NCBI GenBank assembly: GCA_025201375.1 | Contig: JAIWZP010000030.1 | Location: 248,001-312,000, forward strand | Direction: 5' to 3' | From: Gongronella butleri | Lineage: Eukaryota; Mucoromycota; Mucoromycetes; Mucorales; Cunninghamellaceae | DNA: 64,000 nucleotides | Part shown: one piece after another, positions 12,142-24,254 of the stretch | Numbering within the stretch: the first letter of the stretch is position 1 | Layout of the letters: each line of letters begins with the position of its first letter | The notes under the pieces: model-generated | Databases searched by the model: none | Told to the model about the DNA's origin: nothing | The model's input: only the letters and a program-made list of their open reading frames with translations | Translations under genes and position numbers: made by a program

Positions 12142-13346
12142 ATGTCGTTTATACCTAGTGCTGCTTTCGATCCGTCCTTGCTAAAGGGCTCCCACCTGTT
12201 TATAGTAAGCAAGCTTGGTAGACCCTCTCGTTGTCCGACGTCGCTCACTCACATTTTGCGCTTTTTTTTTTTTCCTTTGCAGCCTGCCGTTTCTATTGGC
12301 AATGTGCCTCAACTGACGTGCGATCTGATTGTGCACACGCTGAAATTGACGCGTGTGGGCGCCATTGACTCTGACGCCGTGATACCCGTCGTGGGTCAGC
12401 GCGAGGATAGCGAAAATGGCGTGTCTGTGCCAATTGAAGGTAAAAACGAGGGACGGGTGGATATATCAGGGAGGTCAATGCGGTGTGTTGACACTCTCTC
12501 TCTTTTTTTTTTGTGTAGTGTACCAGAGTGGCGACCATCGACTGACAGTCGTGCAACAACGCGCACCCACGCTTCCTGGGCGAAAAAAGGAGCTTGTTGC
12601 GGCTTTGGCGGCTTTTATCGTGTCTGGCCAGTTTGAGCACGTGACTCTCGTGGCGAGCCTGGATGCCGCACGACGCGTGGATGCACAAATCTCCAGGCAC
12701 GCGCTCCTCATCCCCAATTTTCAGCGCGAATTGGGCTTTTTGCTGACTTTTTTTTTGCGGTTTTTATAGTGTGCCGTTCCGCGTGCTTGGTCCTCAAGAC
12801 ATTGTCAAGGAGATCCATGCACGCATTGGCGTGCCTGAGATGGAGCCTGATCAGGCGACGTCCGAGGAACCTTCCATGTCACTCTTACCAAGCATGCCTG
12901 GCGGTGGCATGACGCGAGCCTTATATCAGCAGCTGACGGAAGCAAGTACCGTCGAGGTGACCCTGTTTTCCATGTTTGTTTTGGAAGGAGGTGAGTGATG
13001 ACAAAGAAAAAAAGGGGTCGCGAAAAGATGAAGTGAGGTGTGCCCTGAAGAAAAGCGGTGTAACCATGCTCATTTTACTTTTTTTCTTTTTTTCTTTTTT
13101 TTTTTGCTTAGATAATGTGCAAGACAGCGTGGCCTTTGCCAATGTTCTCAACTCATATTACACCTTATTACCCCAAGGTAACGTGAACAAACGAAAAAAA
13201 AGGGTCGAAACATGCGCGTTACCCCGTAAAACTCATCCATTTGCTCCTTTTGCCACTCCATTGCAGATGGATCGTCGTCGTGGACGCCGCCCAAAAGCTG
13301 GGAATACCTGTTTGGCACGCCGTACAACAAGGAGCTATATCAATGA
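12142..13346 (+). CDS. PSMG2: Proteasome assembly chaperone 2 (PAC2/PSMG2/Add66)
   Basis: Predicted 254-aa chaperone that works with PAC1 in assembling the 20S proteasome alpha ring. Exons are 12142-12204, 12283-12439, 12519-12696, 12770-12990, 13112-13177 and 13267-13346. The start gives MSFIPSAAFDP, followed by the family core PAVSIGNVPQLTCDL, then VPFRVLGPQDI, the loop GGGMTRALYQQL, EGDNVQDSVAFAN and the C-terminal SWEYLFGTPY. These match the order of conserved blocks in human PSMG2 (264 aa). Intron 3 (12697-12769) begins with GC rather than GT; the GC-AG splice keeps the frame and joins the conserved VPFR block, whereas the only nearby GT (12677) breaks the frame. Confidence 0.92.
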
Positions 13347-16300
13347 GCTCGTCCACGTTGCCCAATTCCTTTGAAAACGACACTTTTTTTTTGCCGCGTG
13401 TTTTGCCGTCTTGTATTTTGCGTACCTTGAAAAGCGAGTAAAAAATAGGCCCGCGCAAGCGTGGTGTTGTACCATCGATGGGAAGAGCTTGCATAATCGG
13501 GGCAAAAAGGCCAGTGCTTCCTTGTGCGCGCAACTCTAATTGGTGTTTTGGCATCTTTACCTTCTTGATCCGTGTTACTTGCTGGAAAAGGTCGAAAAAG
13601 GCAAAACGTTGCTATTCATAGGCAACGTTTTTTAATCATTTTGGCTTTCAAGACGTTCTGATTTCACCATTCTCAAGAGGACAACACAAAATCACTCACG
13701 AAAAAGCGCCCCCCTCCCCCCAGTTTTTTGTCGGGTTTGGTGGGACAATCTGGGCAAAACAAAAAGAGACAACGAAAATGAAACGAGATGAAAAAAAAAA
13801 AAAATTGGACACCTCTTTGTGCCACAAGATTGGGCCTGGTCCGTCCCCCAGTTTAATTTTTTTTTTTTTTTTTTTTTTGTTCTCGCCCGCCTTCATATCG
13901 AACAAATCCAGGTTCAAGAAGATTTCTAGCCCAATTTTGGCCTCATCACCACCCCCAAGCTGTACCCGTGGGCGTGCGAAGCTTGCTCAATTCCAAGATG
14001 CTGGGATGGCTACCCCCCCTGAATTCTCATTTTACATAAGCCGTGTATTTGTTGTCCATCTTTTTGTCAAATGTCGTGTGAGCCCCCATTGGAATGCAGG
14101 GGGAGGGGCGCACAGAGCGGGGAACGCATCTTTGTTATTGCACATGTACCATGCTTCGGCGTGATTTCCGTGCACCCCCACGCCATTTTTTATTGAAATC
14201 AGGGGCGATTAGGATCCGTCTATGTGGAAACATCGGCGATGAGCGTGCCCACGAGTGCAAAAGATGAGCGGCGAGGGGCGATAAAAGTGGGTCTGGACCA
14301 CTTGTTTGATGAAAATTGCTTTTTTTGAAAAACGATGAGCATAAATGAGGCTGCGCTTGGCCATCCGCCCACCAAAAAGCCCAAACAATTCATTTCAAGG
14401 CAAAAAACATGAAATATGAAAACAAGGGGGGGACGAGACAAACGCTCCAGGCTCGCCCTCCATAAAAGGCAAGTGTGTGTCACCAAGACGCAATAAGCTG
14501 CAATTTGTCGGGCAACGCTGGGTGTGTGTGGTAAAAAGGTCGTCCCGCGCATCACCAATGTTTTGCCCCCCAGCACGCTTTTTTTTTGATTTTCATTTTG
14601 GGATTCAAATGGCCCATGATCGCTGGGCCAACACAAACGGGGTCTAGACCGGCCAATGGCACGATCAATGACGTCGGTCCATGGCGTCGTGCATCAAAAA
14701 CGTCATAATGAAAGAAAAAAAAAAGACTGAAACAACGCTGTGTGGCCGTTTTGCACGCGCAACACAAGGCAAGTACACCAATTGACGTTGCACGATCAAC
14801 GGGGGATGGGTGTCAAATTTGCTCAAATCGGGCACCTTGACCTAAAAACAACCGGGGAAAAAAAAAAAGAAAAAGGGCTGAGGCCGACGTCGAGCGCGTG
14901 TTGGGTGGAGCGGGCGGACGGAGCCAATAACCGCGCGCCGGTCGCCGAAGACGGGGCGACGATGCGCGTTTCGACAGCCGCCATGTCCGCCACGAGGTAG
15001 AGGGGGGGGAAGAGAGGGAAATAGGAAAATGGAAATGCACCGAGGGCTTCGTCCATAATCGTTTTTTCTCGGCATACGGTAATCGTTGCGCGCGCTCTTT
15101 TTCATATGTGTCTGGGGCAATCTTGGCGCCCCTATTATTTACGATTGCAAATGTCAGTCTGCATCCATTGCAAGATTGATCAATTTATGAAATGGATTTC
15201 AGCGGGGCATGTGAAATGGAAAATGACACGATTTAAATGAATTGGCGGCCGCGTCGCCATTTGAGTGTGTGCCCGCATCATATGAAGGAACATGTGTCAC
15301 CCTCTCACAGAGCAGAATGCGAAAACTGAGCCGCGCTCTCTCAAACCTACAACGTGCCACGTCGCAAAAATCTAAATGGGATCCATCAAAAAAGAAAACG
15401 AAAAAAAAAAAAGCTGCGCGCGCGCGGAACAACGAAGAGATGATATCCGCCGCGGCGGCTCCCCCTTGTTTGCCGATGCAAGATGCCCAAAGTAGCAAGC
15501 AAGTCAAAAAAAGTGCCTTTTTTTGGGCTGGACATGGTCAAAAATAGGCATTGCCGGGCTCCAAGGTTGTGTTTTTGCTAGAGCGCGTGGCCAATTGCTT
15601 CCAGGTTGACCGGAGCTTGGGTTGAGCATCTTGCCTTGTTCCTTACAAAGCTGGTTTCTATGCAATTCGAAAAAGGCATATCCCGAGACTGGCTACACAA
15701 AGGCGGCCAAGATGAGACCTAGGTCACATTTTGTGTGCCTTGTTGTGGCGGACAAATGGTAAGACGGGATCCCCCCAGAAATTATGAAAAAAGAAACCAT
15801 CGCCATTGCCTTTTTCGGCACGGCGAACAACTCCCGCTCCAAGGGTGCAGCCCATGCATGCAAGCCAACATGGATCGTGTCACCTGGGAAAAGATCTTAA
15901 AAGCTTCTTTTTTTTTTTTTTTTTTTACCCTGCGACGCGCTTGCAGCTATTCTTGGAGCACAAGACGCTTGCTCAAACCTCTCTATTTTTTTGTGAAATG
16001 AAATGGGGGTCTGGATGAAAAAAAAAAGTGGCAAAAAACAAGCCTTGTGTACGCGTTTTTGCCTCAATTAATACAACCAAGGTCTAGAATGAAAAAATGA
16101 TTTCTTTCTTTTGGAACAAGCAATTGGGCTAATGAAATGTTTTTCTTTGTAGACTGTTTCTGGGGGGTGGGGGTGGACGCGAGCGACCATCGGCCTTGGC
16201 AGCCCATAAAAGGATAGAGCAATTGCCCTTCCAGCAAAAAAGACGCTTTTTTTTTTCTTGCAGGTGCGCGCGGACGGACCGGCCGGGCGGGGCAATGCTC

Positions 16301-17643
16301 CATGGCGCTTAGATTTAGGACGCGAGCTGCAATCGCACCCAACAGGGAAAGCACCATGTCGTGCGACTGTGGGGCAAAAAAAAAAAAAAAAAAAAGCTCC
16401 TTGTGAGAACGTCGAAGCGAGAAGAAATAAATGAACGAGCTGATAATGAGGCATTGGAAGCCGAGGCAAGGTAGCCATTATCGTGACATCCACCTGCACG
16501 TTGAAATCCTTTGCCTAACCTTCTTTTTTTTTTGGCCGCCAGGCAGCGCCTTTCCAAGGGTGGGGCCCAGTTCGGTCGAACGTTTTTTGACTCGAAAAGG
16601 CATGTGTGCATGAAGTGTGCCATGCCATGGATGGGATGACGAGCGAGATTGGTGGTCCATGGCCATTGCTCGTGGCAAAAGGGAATAAACAACACGCGCA
16701 CCATGTTTCTCTTTTTTTTTTTTTGCATCGATGCGCGACAAGATGAATAAAAATGGACGTGGCGATGGCGATCATCCTTTGTCTCTCCCCCCTTTTTCCC
16801 CTGGTTTTTTTTTTCTTTGCTGCACAAAGGGCTGACAGAAAGAAAAAAAAAAAAAGACGATGCATGGGGGGTGACGGATTGTTTTTCGTCGGTTTCTTTT
16901 GGGGGTGTTGAATTAAAATGACATTGAAGCTTGATTTTTTTTCTTTTTTTTTGGCTTTTTGTGATGTGTCGCCGTCACCGTGCATACGTTTTACCTAACC
17001 ACGAAAAAAAAGGGCAGACAAAAAGGCCCACGCGCTGTTTGATTGCCTTGCATTTTCGACAATTATCTTGTCATTATTACATCTGTGTAGCTAGCTTGTT
17101 TAGATTGAACGCCAGTCATTAAGTAGGCCGCCGGAAAAGGCAAGTGGCAATTGACCGAGACCCTACTTGGTGCAACGTGAACGAAAAATCGAACCACTTT
17201 GCAAACGCACAACCTTAATTTCTTTTTTTCTTTGATGCCGGCCTTGTTGTCTTGGCTCCAACGGTTTCCAAGGATGGAATTGGCCATGGCCCAATAGCTC
17301 TTCTCCCCCCACTTTTTTTTTCCCTCTCCCAAAGACACAAAAAAAGGGGGGAGCGGCGTCGGTGTCAAATGAAATGGAAAAAAGGTGATTACAACAATGA
17401 CACCCCCATGCGTGATGCGAGATATAAAAAGGGACGAAAAAGGTCAGTCAATGCTTCTTTTTCTTTCATTTCCACTTTTTTTTTCTTGCATCACACCGTC
17501 TTTACCCGTGGCCCTTTTTTTTTTTCCCTCTCGCCTTTTTTTTTTTTTTTTTTTGCTCTTTTTGCATTTTTTGTTGTCGTTCTCCCCCACCCCCACCCCC
17601 GTTTTTTCTCTCTGTCTTTGTCTCTCATTGTCCGTCTCTTATC
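13347..17643. other. 4.3-kb gene desert upstream of the homeobox gene
   Basis: The longest gene-free stretch of the left half. It holds many A/T homopolymers, short GC-rich islands (about 14880-15000) and scattered CCAAT motifs, but no ORF with the codon use of neighbouring genes, no tRNA and no recognisable repeat copy. Its position in front of a single-exon developmental-type regulator makes an extended regulatory region or an unseen non-coding transcript possible. The sequence itself shows neither. Confidence 0.45.
17423..17430 (+). promoter_or_regulatory. TATA box of the homeobox gene
   Basis: TATAAAAA in GC-neutral context, 214 nt before the start codon, followed by a T/CT-rich leader (17455-17640). 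Confidence 0.55.
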
Positions 17644-18423
17644 ATGCTTTCTGTGAGTGGCATGCTGAATCAAGTTATCAAGGATGAGCCGCGCCCATTG
17701 CTGCCTCCATTGCATCCGCCGTCGCACCATGATCACGGCTTGCTCAAGCCCAGTGCGCTGACCATCTCGCATTTGCTATGCGAGCCGCCTAGCCAGACGC
17801 CCACATTGTCGCCAACGTCGTCGCCATCGCCTACGGACAGCTTGCCGGCGTTTCCTTTCCCGGCCGTGCACGAGCAGGCTCATCATTCTCATCCTCCATT
17901 CCACTCTTTCCAGCATCCGGTGCAACATCCGCAGCAGCAACAACAGCAACAGCACCAAAATGATCTGTTTTCACGGCCACTGTACACGCCATCGGGCGCG
18001 TCGTCGCCTCAATTGTCGCCGTCCTTGTCGACATCGTCGACGGCCTCGTCTGTGACGTCGTCGTCGTTTAAAAAGCATAAGCGCGGGTCGCTTCCCTGCC
18101 AATCTCAATCTCCCAGCATGGCCTCCCTAGACGCATTCTCTGAATCGCATACCACTCTGGATGATGACGATGACGCCCCAAAGTCCGGCGGCGTCAAGGC
18201 CAAGAGGCGCAGGGCCAATGCCAAGCAGCTCCAGATCTTGAACCAGGTGTTTGAGCGTACATTCTTCCCTTCCACCCAGATGCGCGCTGAATTGGGCCGC
18301 CAATTGGGCATGAGCCCGCGCACCGTGCAAATCTGGTTCCAGAACAAGCGTCAGGCCATGCGCACGCGTGAAAAGCAGCGACTATTACGCATGAAAGACA
18401 CCGACATGGAGGCGGCTTCATGA
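17644..18423 (+). CDS. Homeobox transcription factor
   Basis: Intronless 259-aa protein. Residues about 184-243 form a homeodomain: basic start KAKRRRANAKQ, helix-turn region FERTFFPSTQMRAELGRQLG, and recognition helix RTVQIWFQNKRQAMRTRE with W231 in the invariant Trp position. It has no three-residue TALE insertion, so it is a typical-type homeodomain. The N-terminal two thirds is low complexity: Pro/Ser/His-rich, a Gln run around residues 97-106, Ser/Thr stretches and an acidic DDDDD patch just before the homeodomain. It is the only multi-hundred-residue gene here without an intron. It sits alone between a 4.3-kb and a 1.7-kb spacer. The homeodomain call is firm; the regulatory targets are unknown. 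Confidence 0.95.
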   Translation: MLSVSGMLNQVIKDEPRPLLPPLHPPSHHDHGLLKPSALTISHLLCEPPSQTPTLSPTSSPSPTDSLPAFPFPAVHEQAHHSHPPFHSFQHPVQHPQQQQQQQHQNDLFSRPLYTPSGASSPQLSPSLSTSSTASSVTSSSFKKHKRGSLPCQSQSPSMASLDAFSESHTTLDDDDDAPKSGGVKAKRRRANAKQLQILNQVFERTFFPSTQMRAELGRQLGMSPRTVQIWFQNKRQAMRTREKQRLLRMKDTDMEAAS

Positions 18424-20087
18424 CCAAAAAAACGCCATCTCTTTGCATTTCTACTCTTTTTTTTTTTCCCCTCATCCCACACACCCACACACCCTAATTG
18501 ATCACCCTGCTTTTACCCCCTCCATTAAAGAAAAATTCCTTGTTCATGTTGCCATCTAAAATGAAATTGGGGGGAAAATAGCGTCATTGTTTCTCCAATC
18601 GCCCAGTAAAAAAAAAATCTAGGCCCCCAAAAATTGCATCCCAGTTGAACCTTGTTTCATGCGAGCCTGCCGTGGCGGACTTTTGGTCACTATCTGGGCC
18701 ATTTGCGAAGAAAAAAAAGAAACCATGCAATAGAGTTCCCTTGTTGTTTCCATGACCAAAAGGGTGAAAAAGTGCTAAAAATATGACCGATTTCTTTTTT
18801 TTTTTTTCATTTTAACCAAGCTGACGAAGCGACGCGCGCGTCTTGCTCCAATCCTGTACCCCGAGGGAATGACGCGCCGTGGGGTGGGCGGAGAACCTCA
18901 AATCTAGTCCTTTTTTCATTTTTGGGCTGATTTCATTTACAATGGATCAGGGACCCCCCTTTTAGTGAATCCGTTTTTGTGAGCGATATGATACCCAAAT
19001 CACCCATTCTTTTTCTCAATGATGATCGTCATCAATGGGGGGGGGCGAAAAGGCGAAAAGAAAAAAGGTGGCTTGGAGGAGGCGTGATCAAAGCAACACC
19101 TTGAGTCCACGCACCTGCGCATGAATGACCATGTGCAAAGACAAAACTCCCAGGTAACACGGCCCATGGCGGCGGGGTGGGGGCCTGCCATGTGCCATGC
19201 AAGACAAAAAAAAAAAAAAAGAACGCAAAAGCGAGTGCCAAGGAACAAAATGGATCTCTTTGCACGAATTGGCCACTCCTCCCCCCCCAATCGTGTAGTG
19301 AAGGCATGCTGTGTGTGTGTGTGTTTGATATAAAAGCAAAAGCGAGTGCTTGGTGCATGAATTTAGGGGGGAGGGAGGGGGCGACACCGGTGCTGAACCT
19401 TGGGTTTTGATTACGTACTAAAAGCAAGGGCCCTTTGTTTGCATCATCTGCTCAGCGGTCGACGAATGATTTCATTTCACACACCATGGCCATTATCATA
19501 TCTCGCACCCCCCCCCACACACACACACACTCACAGTCGGACATATCCAGGCTCATTCAATTGCGCCTCGTAGCGAAAAAAAAAAAGGGACAGGCAACGA
19601 AAAAATTATTTTTTTAATATATACACATAGTCGTAAAAAGGGAGGGAGGGGAAGGTGACGCACCGTGAACGCGTCTCGATAATACTAAAGAGGGCGATGA
19701 AAGGCATTGGAAAGGAATTGGGGGGAGGAGACGAGAGGAATGGGGGAAAAAGGGCTTGGAAAATACACTATTCTTTTTTTTTTCTTTGTGTGATCAGACG
19801 ATCGCCGGATGGCTTGTGGTGCTCTCGGGGGAAAATGGGTGGGAGAGACATCTAACACGGCCATTGTCACTTGCGTTTCGGATCACCACCTTTTGGTTTG
19901 TGATACAAATGGCACTAAAGGGAAGAAAAACGAAAAAAAAGAGATAAGCGAGGCTGTGTGAGAGTATGTGCCATGGACGGCGGGGGGACGGGCCCATTCC
20001 GCGAGGCCACAAGGATTCTATTTTTACGCGTCGCGGAGATCCACGACACTTGCTTGGCCGAGGGGGAGGGGGGAAAACTCGCGCTAT
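18424..20087. other. 1.7-kb convergent spacer
   Basis: Lies between the 3' ends of the homeobox gene and the Rua1-like gene, long for a convergent gap. It contains a (GT)n stretch near 19306, an (AC)n/C-run near 19510-19540 and a direct repeat of GCAAAAGCGAGTGC (about 19225 and 19336). No gene was found. Confidence 0.45.
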
Positions 20088-22293
20088 TCAAAATGCATGA
20101 CATACCTTGTGCGCGTGGCGGAACCACAAGACACTATTTTTTCGTTTGACGTTGCTGACAGAGACCCAATGGTGGCATTGGTGGCACAGACCTTCCACAA
20201 TCTCTTGGTCCACCCATCGCGTCTCCACGGGTTGAATGAATTCTTTGCCAGACACGGACGAGATTCCATGGAAGAATTGCTTGTGGTACCTGGAAAAATA
20301 AAAGAGGTGATGAGAAAGAAGAAAAGAAAGCGAGATGCATGAAAAGAAGAAAAAAAAAACTCCAAAAAAAGAGCAAATCGTGTCAAAATGGCATAATGAC
20401 GTACCAGTAGGCGCTGTTTTTGAGCTGCAGCCATTTTCCGGGTTTGCACGTGTCGCAGAGGCCTTCTTTTTGCTGGCCATTGAAGCGAACCCACTTTGGT
20501 GTATAGAGATCGCCTGAATAGCGAACTTTTTGGCGTCGTGGGCGTGCCTCGGGGTCATTGACAGCGGCCTCGACGTCGCGCTCGCTCATGCTCGGGAAAT
20601 CGGGATCGCCGGGCATGACAACGACAGAATCCTCGTCGTCTTGTTCTTTGCGGCGGCGTTTGACGCCAATGGCCGGCTGGATGGGCGCTGTGCGTGGCAT
20701 GGTGCCCAAGGTATGGAACGAAGGGTCCAATGGGTGCAATTGTTGATGCGGGTGGGCGTGTGGGTGCGGTGCATAGCCGGTTGGGCGCGGAAACAAGAGT
20801 TGGCGTTCGCCGGCCATGCCATGTTGGTGCAATGGCGCGTTTGGATCACCTGGTAAAGGCGATTTCGCGTCGGGATGGCCATTGGGCGTGTAATAGTACG
20901 GATACGGATAATAGCCGGGTGGAGGGGGTGGTGGTGGTGGGCGACCATGGGGATCATGCATCGCATAAGGTGTGGATGGCGCGGAAGAAGGTGGCGATGT
21001 AAATGGTGGTTGTTGTGTGTGATTTGGGGGCGGGTAGACAAATGGCGGGTAATTGGCCATGGACGACGGCTGTGGATGGATTTCCATGGCATGTGGATGA
21101 TGCGATGGCATTGGTGGGAAAGGTGGATTATAACCTTGAGGCGTGGCAATGCCACTGCTGGTGCTGCTTGTGGATGTGGCACTGCCAATGCTTGATCCGT
21201 GCGTGGTCACGTGATGAATGGACATGGACCGAGGGCTGGAGACGCCAGAAGTCGGCGGCGTAGCACTCTTGATGGGTAAAACATACGGCTTGCGTTTCAA
21301 TTCGCGTAACAAGGACGCCTGCTCGACAAATTCACTTGGCATCGTCTCCCACGAACGTGCCGCGTCTGAATATCGCCGCTCTCGACGACGCGTGGCCAGC
21401 ACAACGTCTTCCAAGCTCGGCTTGCCTATTAAAAAAAAGAATAAAAAAATGGAAAATAGACAAAAAAAAAAAAAAAAAGGAGGTGAGCAAATGTCTCAAA
21501 TGACCTTCAATTTCGCTCCAATGTCTCCATTGGCCCAATGGAAGCACCAAGTCTCTTTTTTTTTTCTTGCCAGCCCCCCACCTCAAGGGGGAAGGGGCGC
21601 GCGCACACACTTGTCATGCGCATAAAAGAGTGTACAAAAAAATTTTCTTTTGTTTGTTTGTTTGGCCCATCGCACACGCACACTTTCTTTTTTTCACCAT
21701 AACAACTCGCCTCCCCCCTCCTCATTGCAAGCATACGCAAGCAAGGCGGGCCAATTGGCCACCAATGGCCATGCAAGACCCACTTTTTCCCCCTTTTTTT
21801 GCTTTTTTTTCCTGCGTTTGATATGGGTTTGACCAATTGGAAGCATTTTGGGTTTTTTTTTCTTACCAGCATAGGGACCTGGGGAGGATGCGTTGCTTGT
21901 GACGGGCTGGGGCAGGTGGAAAGTGGCAAGAAGCATAGCAGCTTCAATGGAATTGCGGTGTTTCAGCATGGGCGACTCGCGCGGCTGTTCTTCCGCCAGC
22001 CCCAAGACAGCCGGGCTGCTCATCCTCCGCGCCAGAGATGATGACGGCACGGTGGTGCCGGTTGTGGGCGACCGCGTCGCGTGTTGCATGTGTTGTTGCT
22101 GTGATGACGACGTGGACGACGCCGACGACGTTGGCGACGTGAAAGCAAGTGTCAAACCACGCTGGACGTGCGCAGAGGCCGGCGGCGGCGGCGACAGAGA
22201 CGCCTCCTTGTTGACCGCCGTCTTTAGTCCGACGCCAACGTCGCTATAGTGCCGCGACGCCAAGATAGGAGGGGGGTGTACATGGATATCCAT
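20088..22293 (-). CDS. Rua1-like transcriptional regulator with C-terminal zinc-binding domain
   Basis: Predicted 549-aa regulator. Exons on the minus strand are 22293-21867, 21425-20405 and 20289-20088, phases consistent. The C-terminal domain has the hallmark order of the Rua1 C-terminal family (named after the Ustilago ustilagic-acid regulator): RYSGDLYTPKWVRFNG, GLCDTCKPGKWLQLKNSAYW, YHKQFFHGISSVSGK, EGLCHQCHHWV and WFRHAHKVCH. The Cys/His pairs are probably zinc ligands. The rest is low complexity, rich in Pro, His, Ser and Tyr. The second intron splits a Trp codon inside the domain. The chosen start opens with MDIHVHPPPILASRHYSD. An upstream in-frame ATG would add only a Phe-rich stretch from T-rich DNA and was not used. 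Family assignment is strong; targets are not predictable. Confidence 0.88.
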
Positions 22294-22961
22294 CGAGGGG
22301 AAGGAAAAAGACAATAAAAGGGGGGAGGGGAAAAAGGAACAAAGAAAAGAAGGAAAGAGGAACGAAAAAAAAGCAGAAAAATCAAGAATTGAAAATAGTG
22401 GGGCGAGCAAAAGCTAAATTTGAAGGATATAATTCCAAGTAGCCTTTTTTTTTTGTCGTCAAGAACAAACAAGAGAAAGAGGCGTAAGATGAGCGGCGTA
22501 AAGCAAAAGCAACGACCTTTTAAAAAGTAAAACAGTAAAAAAAAAAAAAAAAAAAAAAAAAAAGGGAAAAAGAAAAAAAAGCGTTTGAGCAAGGCACCAC
22601 TTTTTTTTGGTTTGCAGGAAAAAGGTCAATTGGTGTCTGCCAATCAGCAACGTGAATGGCCCTCTCAGCGCGTGACTTGACTCTGTTTTTGGCATGATCA
22701 AGTCATGGCAATGGTCGTGTTTCACGCTGATCCTCCAAGACCACCCAACCCGGAGCTCGCAAATGCGTCCTTTTTTCATGCCTCCCCTTTTTTGGATCCA
22801 TTGGCGGCTTTTGCATGAGCATGACAGACATTTATTTCCCGATTGTCAAACAAGCAAATAGCATCCCCACTTTTTTTTTACGTCGTTCATTTTGTTCGCC
22901 CCCATGGCGCTCCAATTCGTCTTTTTTTATTATTCTCGTCTTTTAATTCTCTTTTTTTTCA
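22294..22961. promoter_or_regulatory. Divergent promoter region
   Basis: 668 nt between the start codons of the Rua1-like gene (-) and the coiled-coil gene (+). It contains a long A run (22538-22563) and T runs near both starts. No TATA box is convincing, and any shared regulation is only inferred from the layout. Confidence 0.4.
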
Positions 22962-23623
22962 ATGAGCATGTCGCATTTTATCAAGCGGAAACAGGTCAAT
23001 TACAAGCTACTCGATAAAAAGTAAGGAGGGGGGCAGTGTTCTTTTTAAGATTCGCCATCCGATATTGACTTGATTGGCCCTGTGGCACCCCAATCTAAAA
23101 GGTCGTCGTCGCTGTCGTTGTCCCATGGCTCCTTGAAGCAACACGACGACAAGCAAGGCTCGGTGTCCATGACATCCATAGCGTCCATGGCCACTGTGTC
23201 TGCATCGGCCGCCGCGCATGAACCCGCTATACCGGTCGCTGCTGCCGACGTCGACAAGCAACTGCGCGAATGGCGCCACAAGTGCAAATTGCTCGAAAAT
23301 GAGCGCGTCGAATATGAAAAGGCGATCCAGCGTAAGAAAATCACGGCATTTGACGTGAATTGATCCACAGATCGAAGCGGACCCCCTTTATGCTTTTTTT
23401 TTGATGGCACGGACATCTCATGGTGTCATTGGGCTCTTTTGGAACACGTAGAAAAGTATAAAATTGAAAAAGAGGCTGTGGAAATGGAGCTCCAGGTGCT
23501 TAAAAAGCTGCATATTGACAAGGTGCAAGCCATGTCGACGTCCATGGCGCAGCTGCAAAAGCAGGTCGAGCGACTAAGGCTGCAGCTCAAGAAAAATGCC
23601 ATCGACGAAGGCACGGTGCCACA

Positions 23624-23654
<31 letters not shown>

Positions 23655-24254
23655 CAACTGGACAATGGGGCGTCGTTTGTGTTCCATGGCTCATGACTTG
23701 CTTATCGTTTTCTTTTTCTTCATCATAGACATTGATTTGGACGAAAAGAATGAAAGAGAATGGCTACTCGAGTCATGGAAAGAAGAAGCCGATTTTATAA
23801 AGGTACGACAAAGAGGCAAATCGAGGGGGTGAGAAAAAAAAAAAGGGAGGCGATTGGCGCGCACGCGCGCGTTTTTTTTTTTTTTTTTTTTTTTTTTTGA
23901 GCTTTTGTGTGCATTTTCCCATCTATTTTGCTTGTGTCTCACGCGACAATTGGGGATGCACTAGGCGGCGTACCAACAAGCCATGCACGATTACACCTTT
24001 TCATCCTCTAGCGAGCCGACATGGGCCTCCATTCACGTAAAATTGCTCCTTTTTTTTTTGGTTGCCCCCCATGCCCATCCGAGCTCTTTCTCTTTGTTCT
24101 CTAGGACCATCTGGCAGTGCTCCAGCACCAGTTGATCCAACAAAAGCCTTGCAAGACCGCCATGGACCCACCAGAAAAGCGTGAAGACCGAGGATTGAAG
24201 AAATCCATCTTTGGCAAGGCCCACCGACGGAAGAGCGCCATGCTAAAGGATTGA
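22962..24254 (+). CDS. Coiled-coil protein of unknown function
   Basis: Six-exon model: 22962-23020, 23102-23331, 23452-23610, 23729-23802, 23965-24036 and 24105-24254. It gives 247 aa with every phase closing. The N-terminus is basic (SHFIKRKQVNYKLLDKK), followed by a Ser-rich linker and then a heptad-rich region (about residues 65-150; REWRHKCKLLENERVEYEKA and KLHIDKVQAMSTSMAQLQ) that should form a parallel coiled coil. After an acidic stretch (DIDLDEKNEREWLLESW) the C-terminus is basic again (KKSIFGKAHRRKSAMLKD). The third intron (23611-23728) is GC-AG, with the same GCACG donor start as in PAC2. I do not recognise a family. The shape suggests a scaffold or cytoskeleton/trafficking adaptor, which is speculation. 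Confidence 0.72.

Noticed and set aside
12677..12769. GT donor at 12677 for PAC2 intron 3
   Set aside because: It would shift the frame before the conserved VPFRVLG block; the GC donor at 12697 does not.
22224..22410. Upstream N-terminal extension of the Rua1-like protein
   Set aside because: The added residues are almost only Phe, Leu, Ser and Pro from T-rich leader DNA. The ATG at 22293 begins normal sequence.
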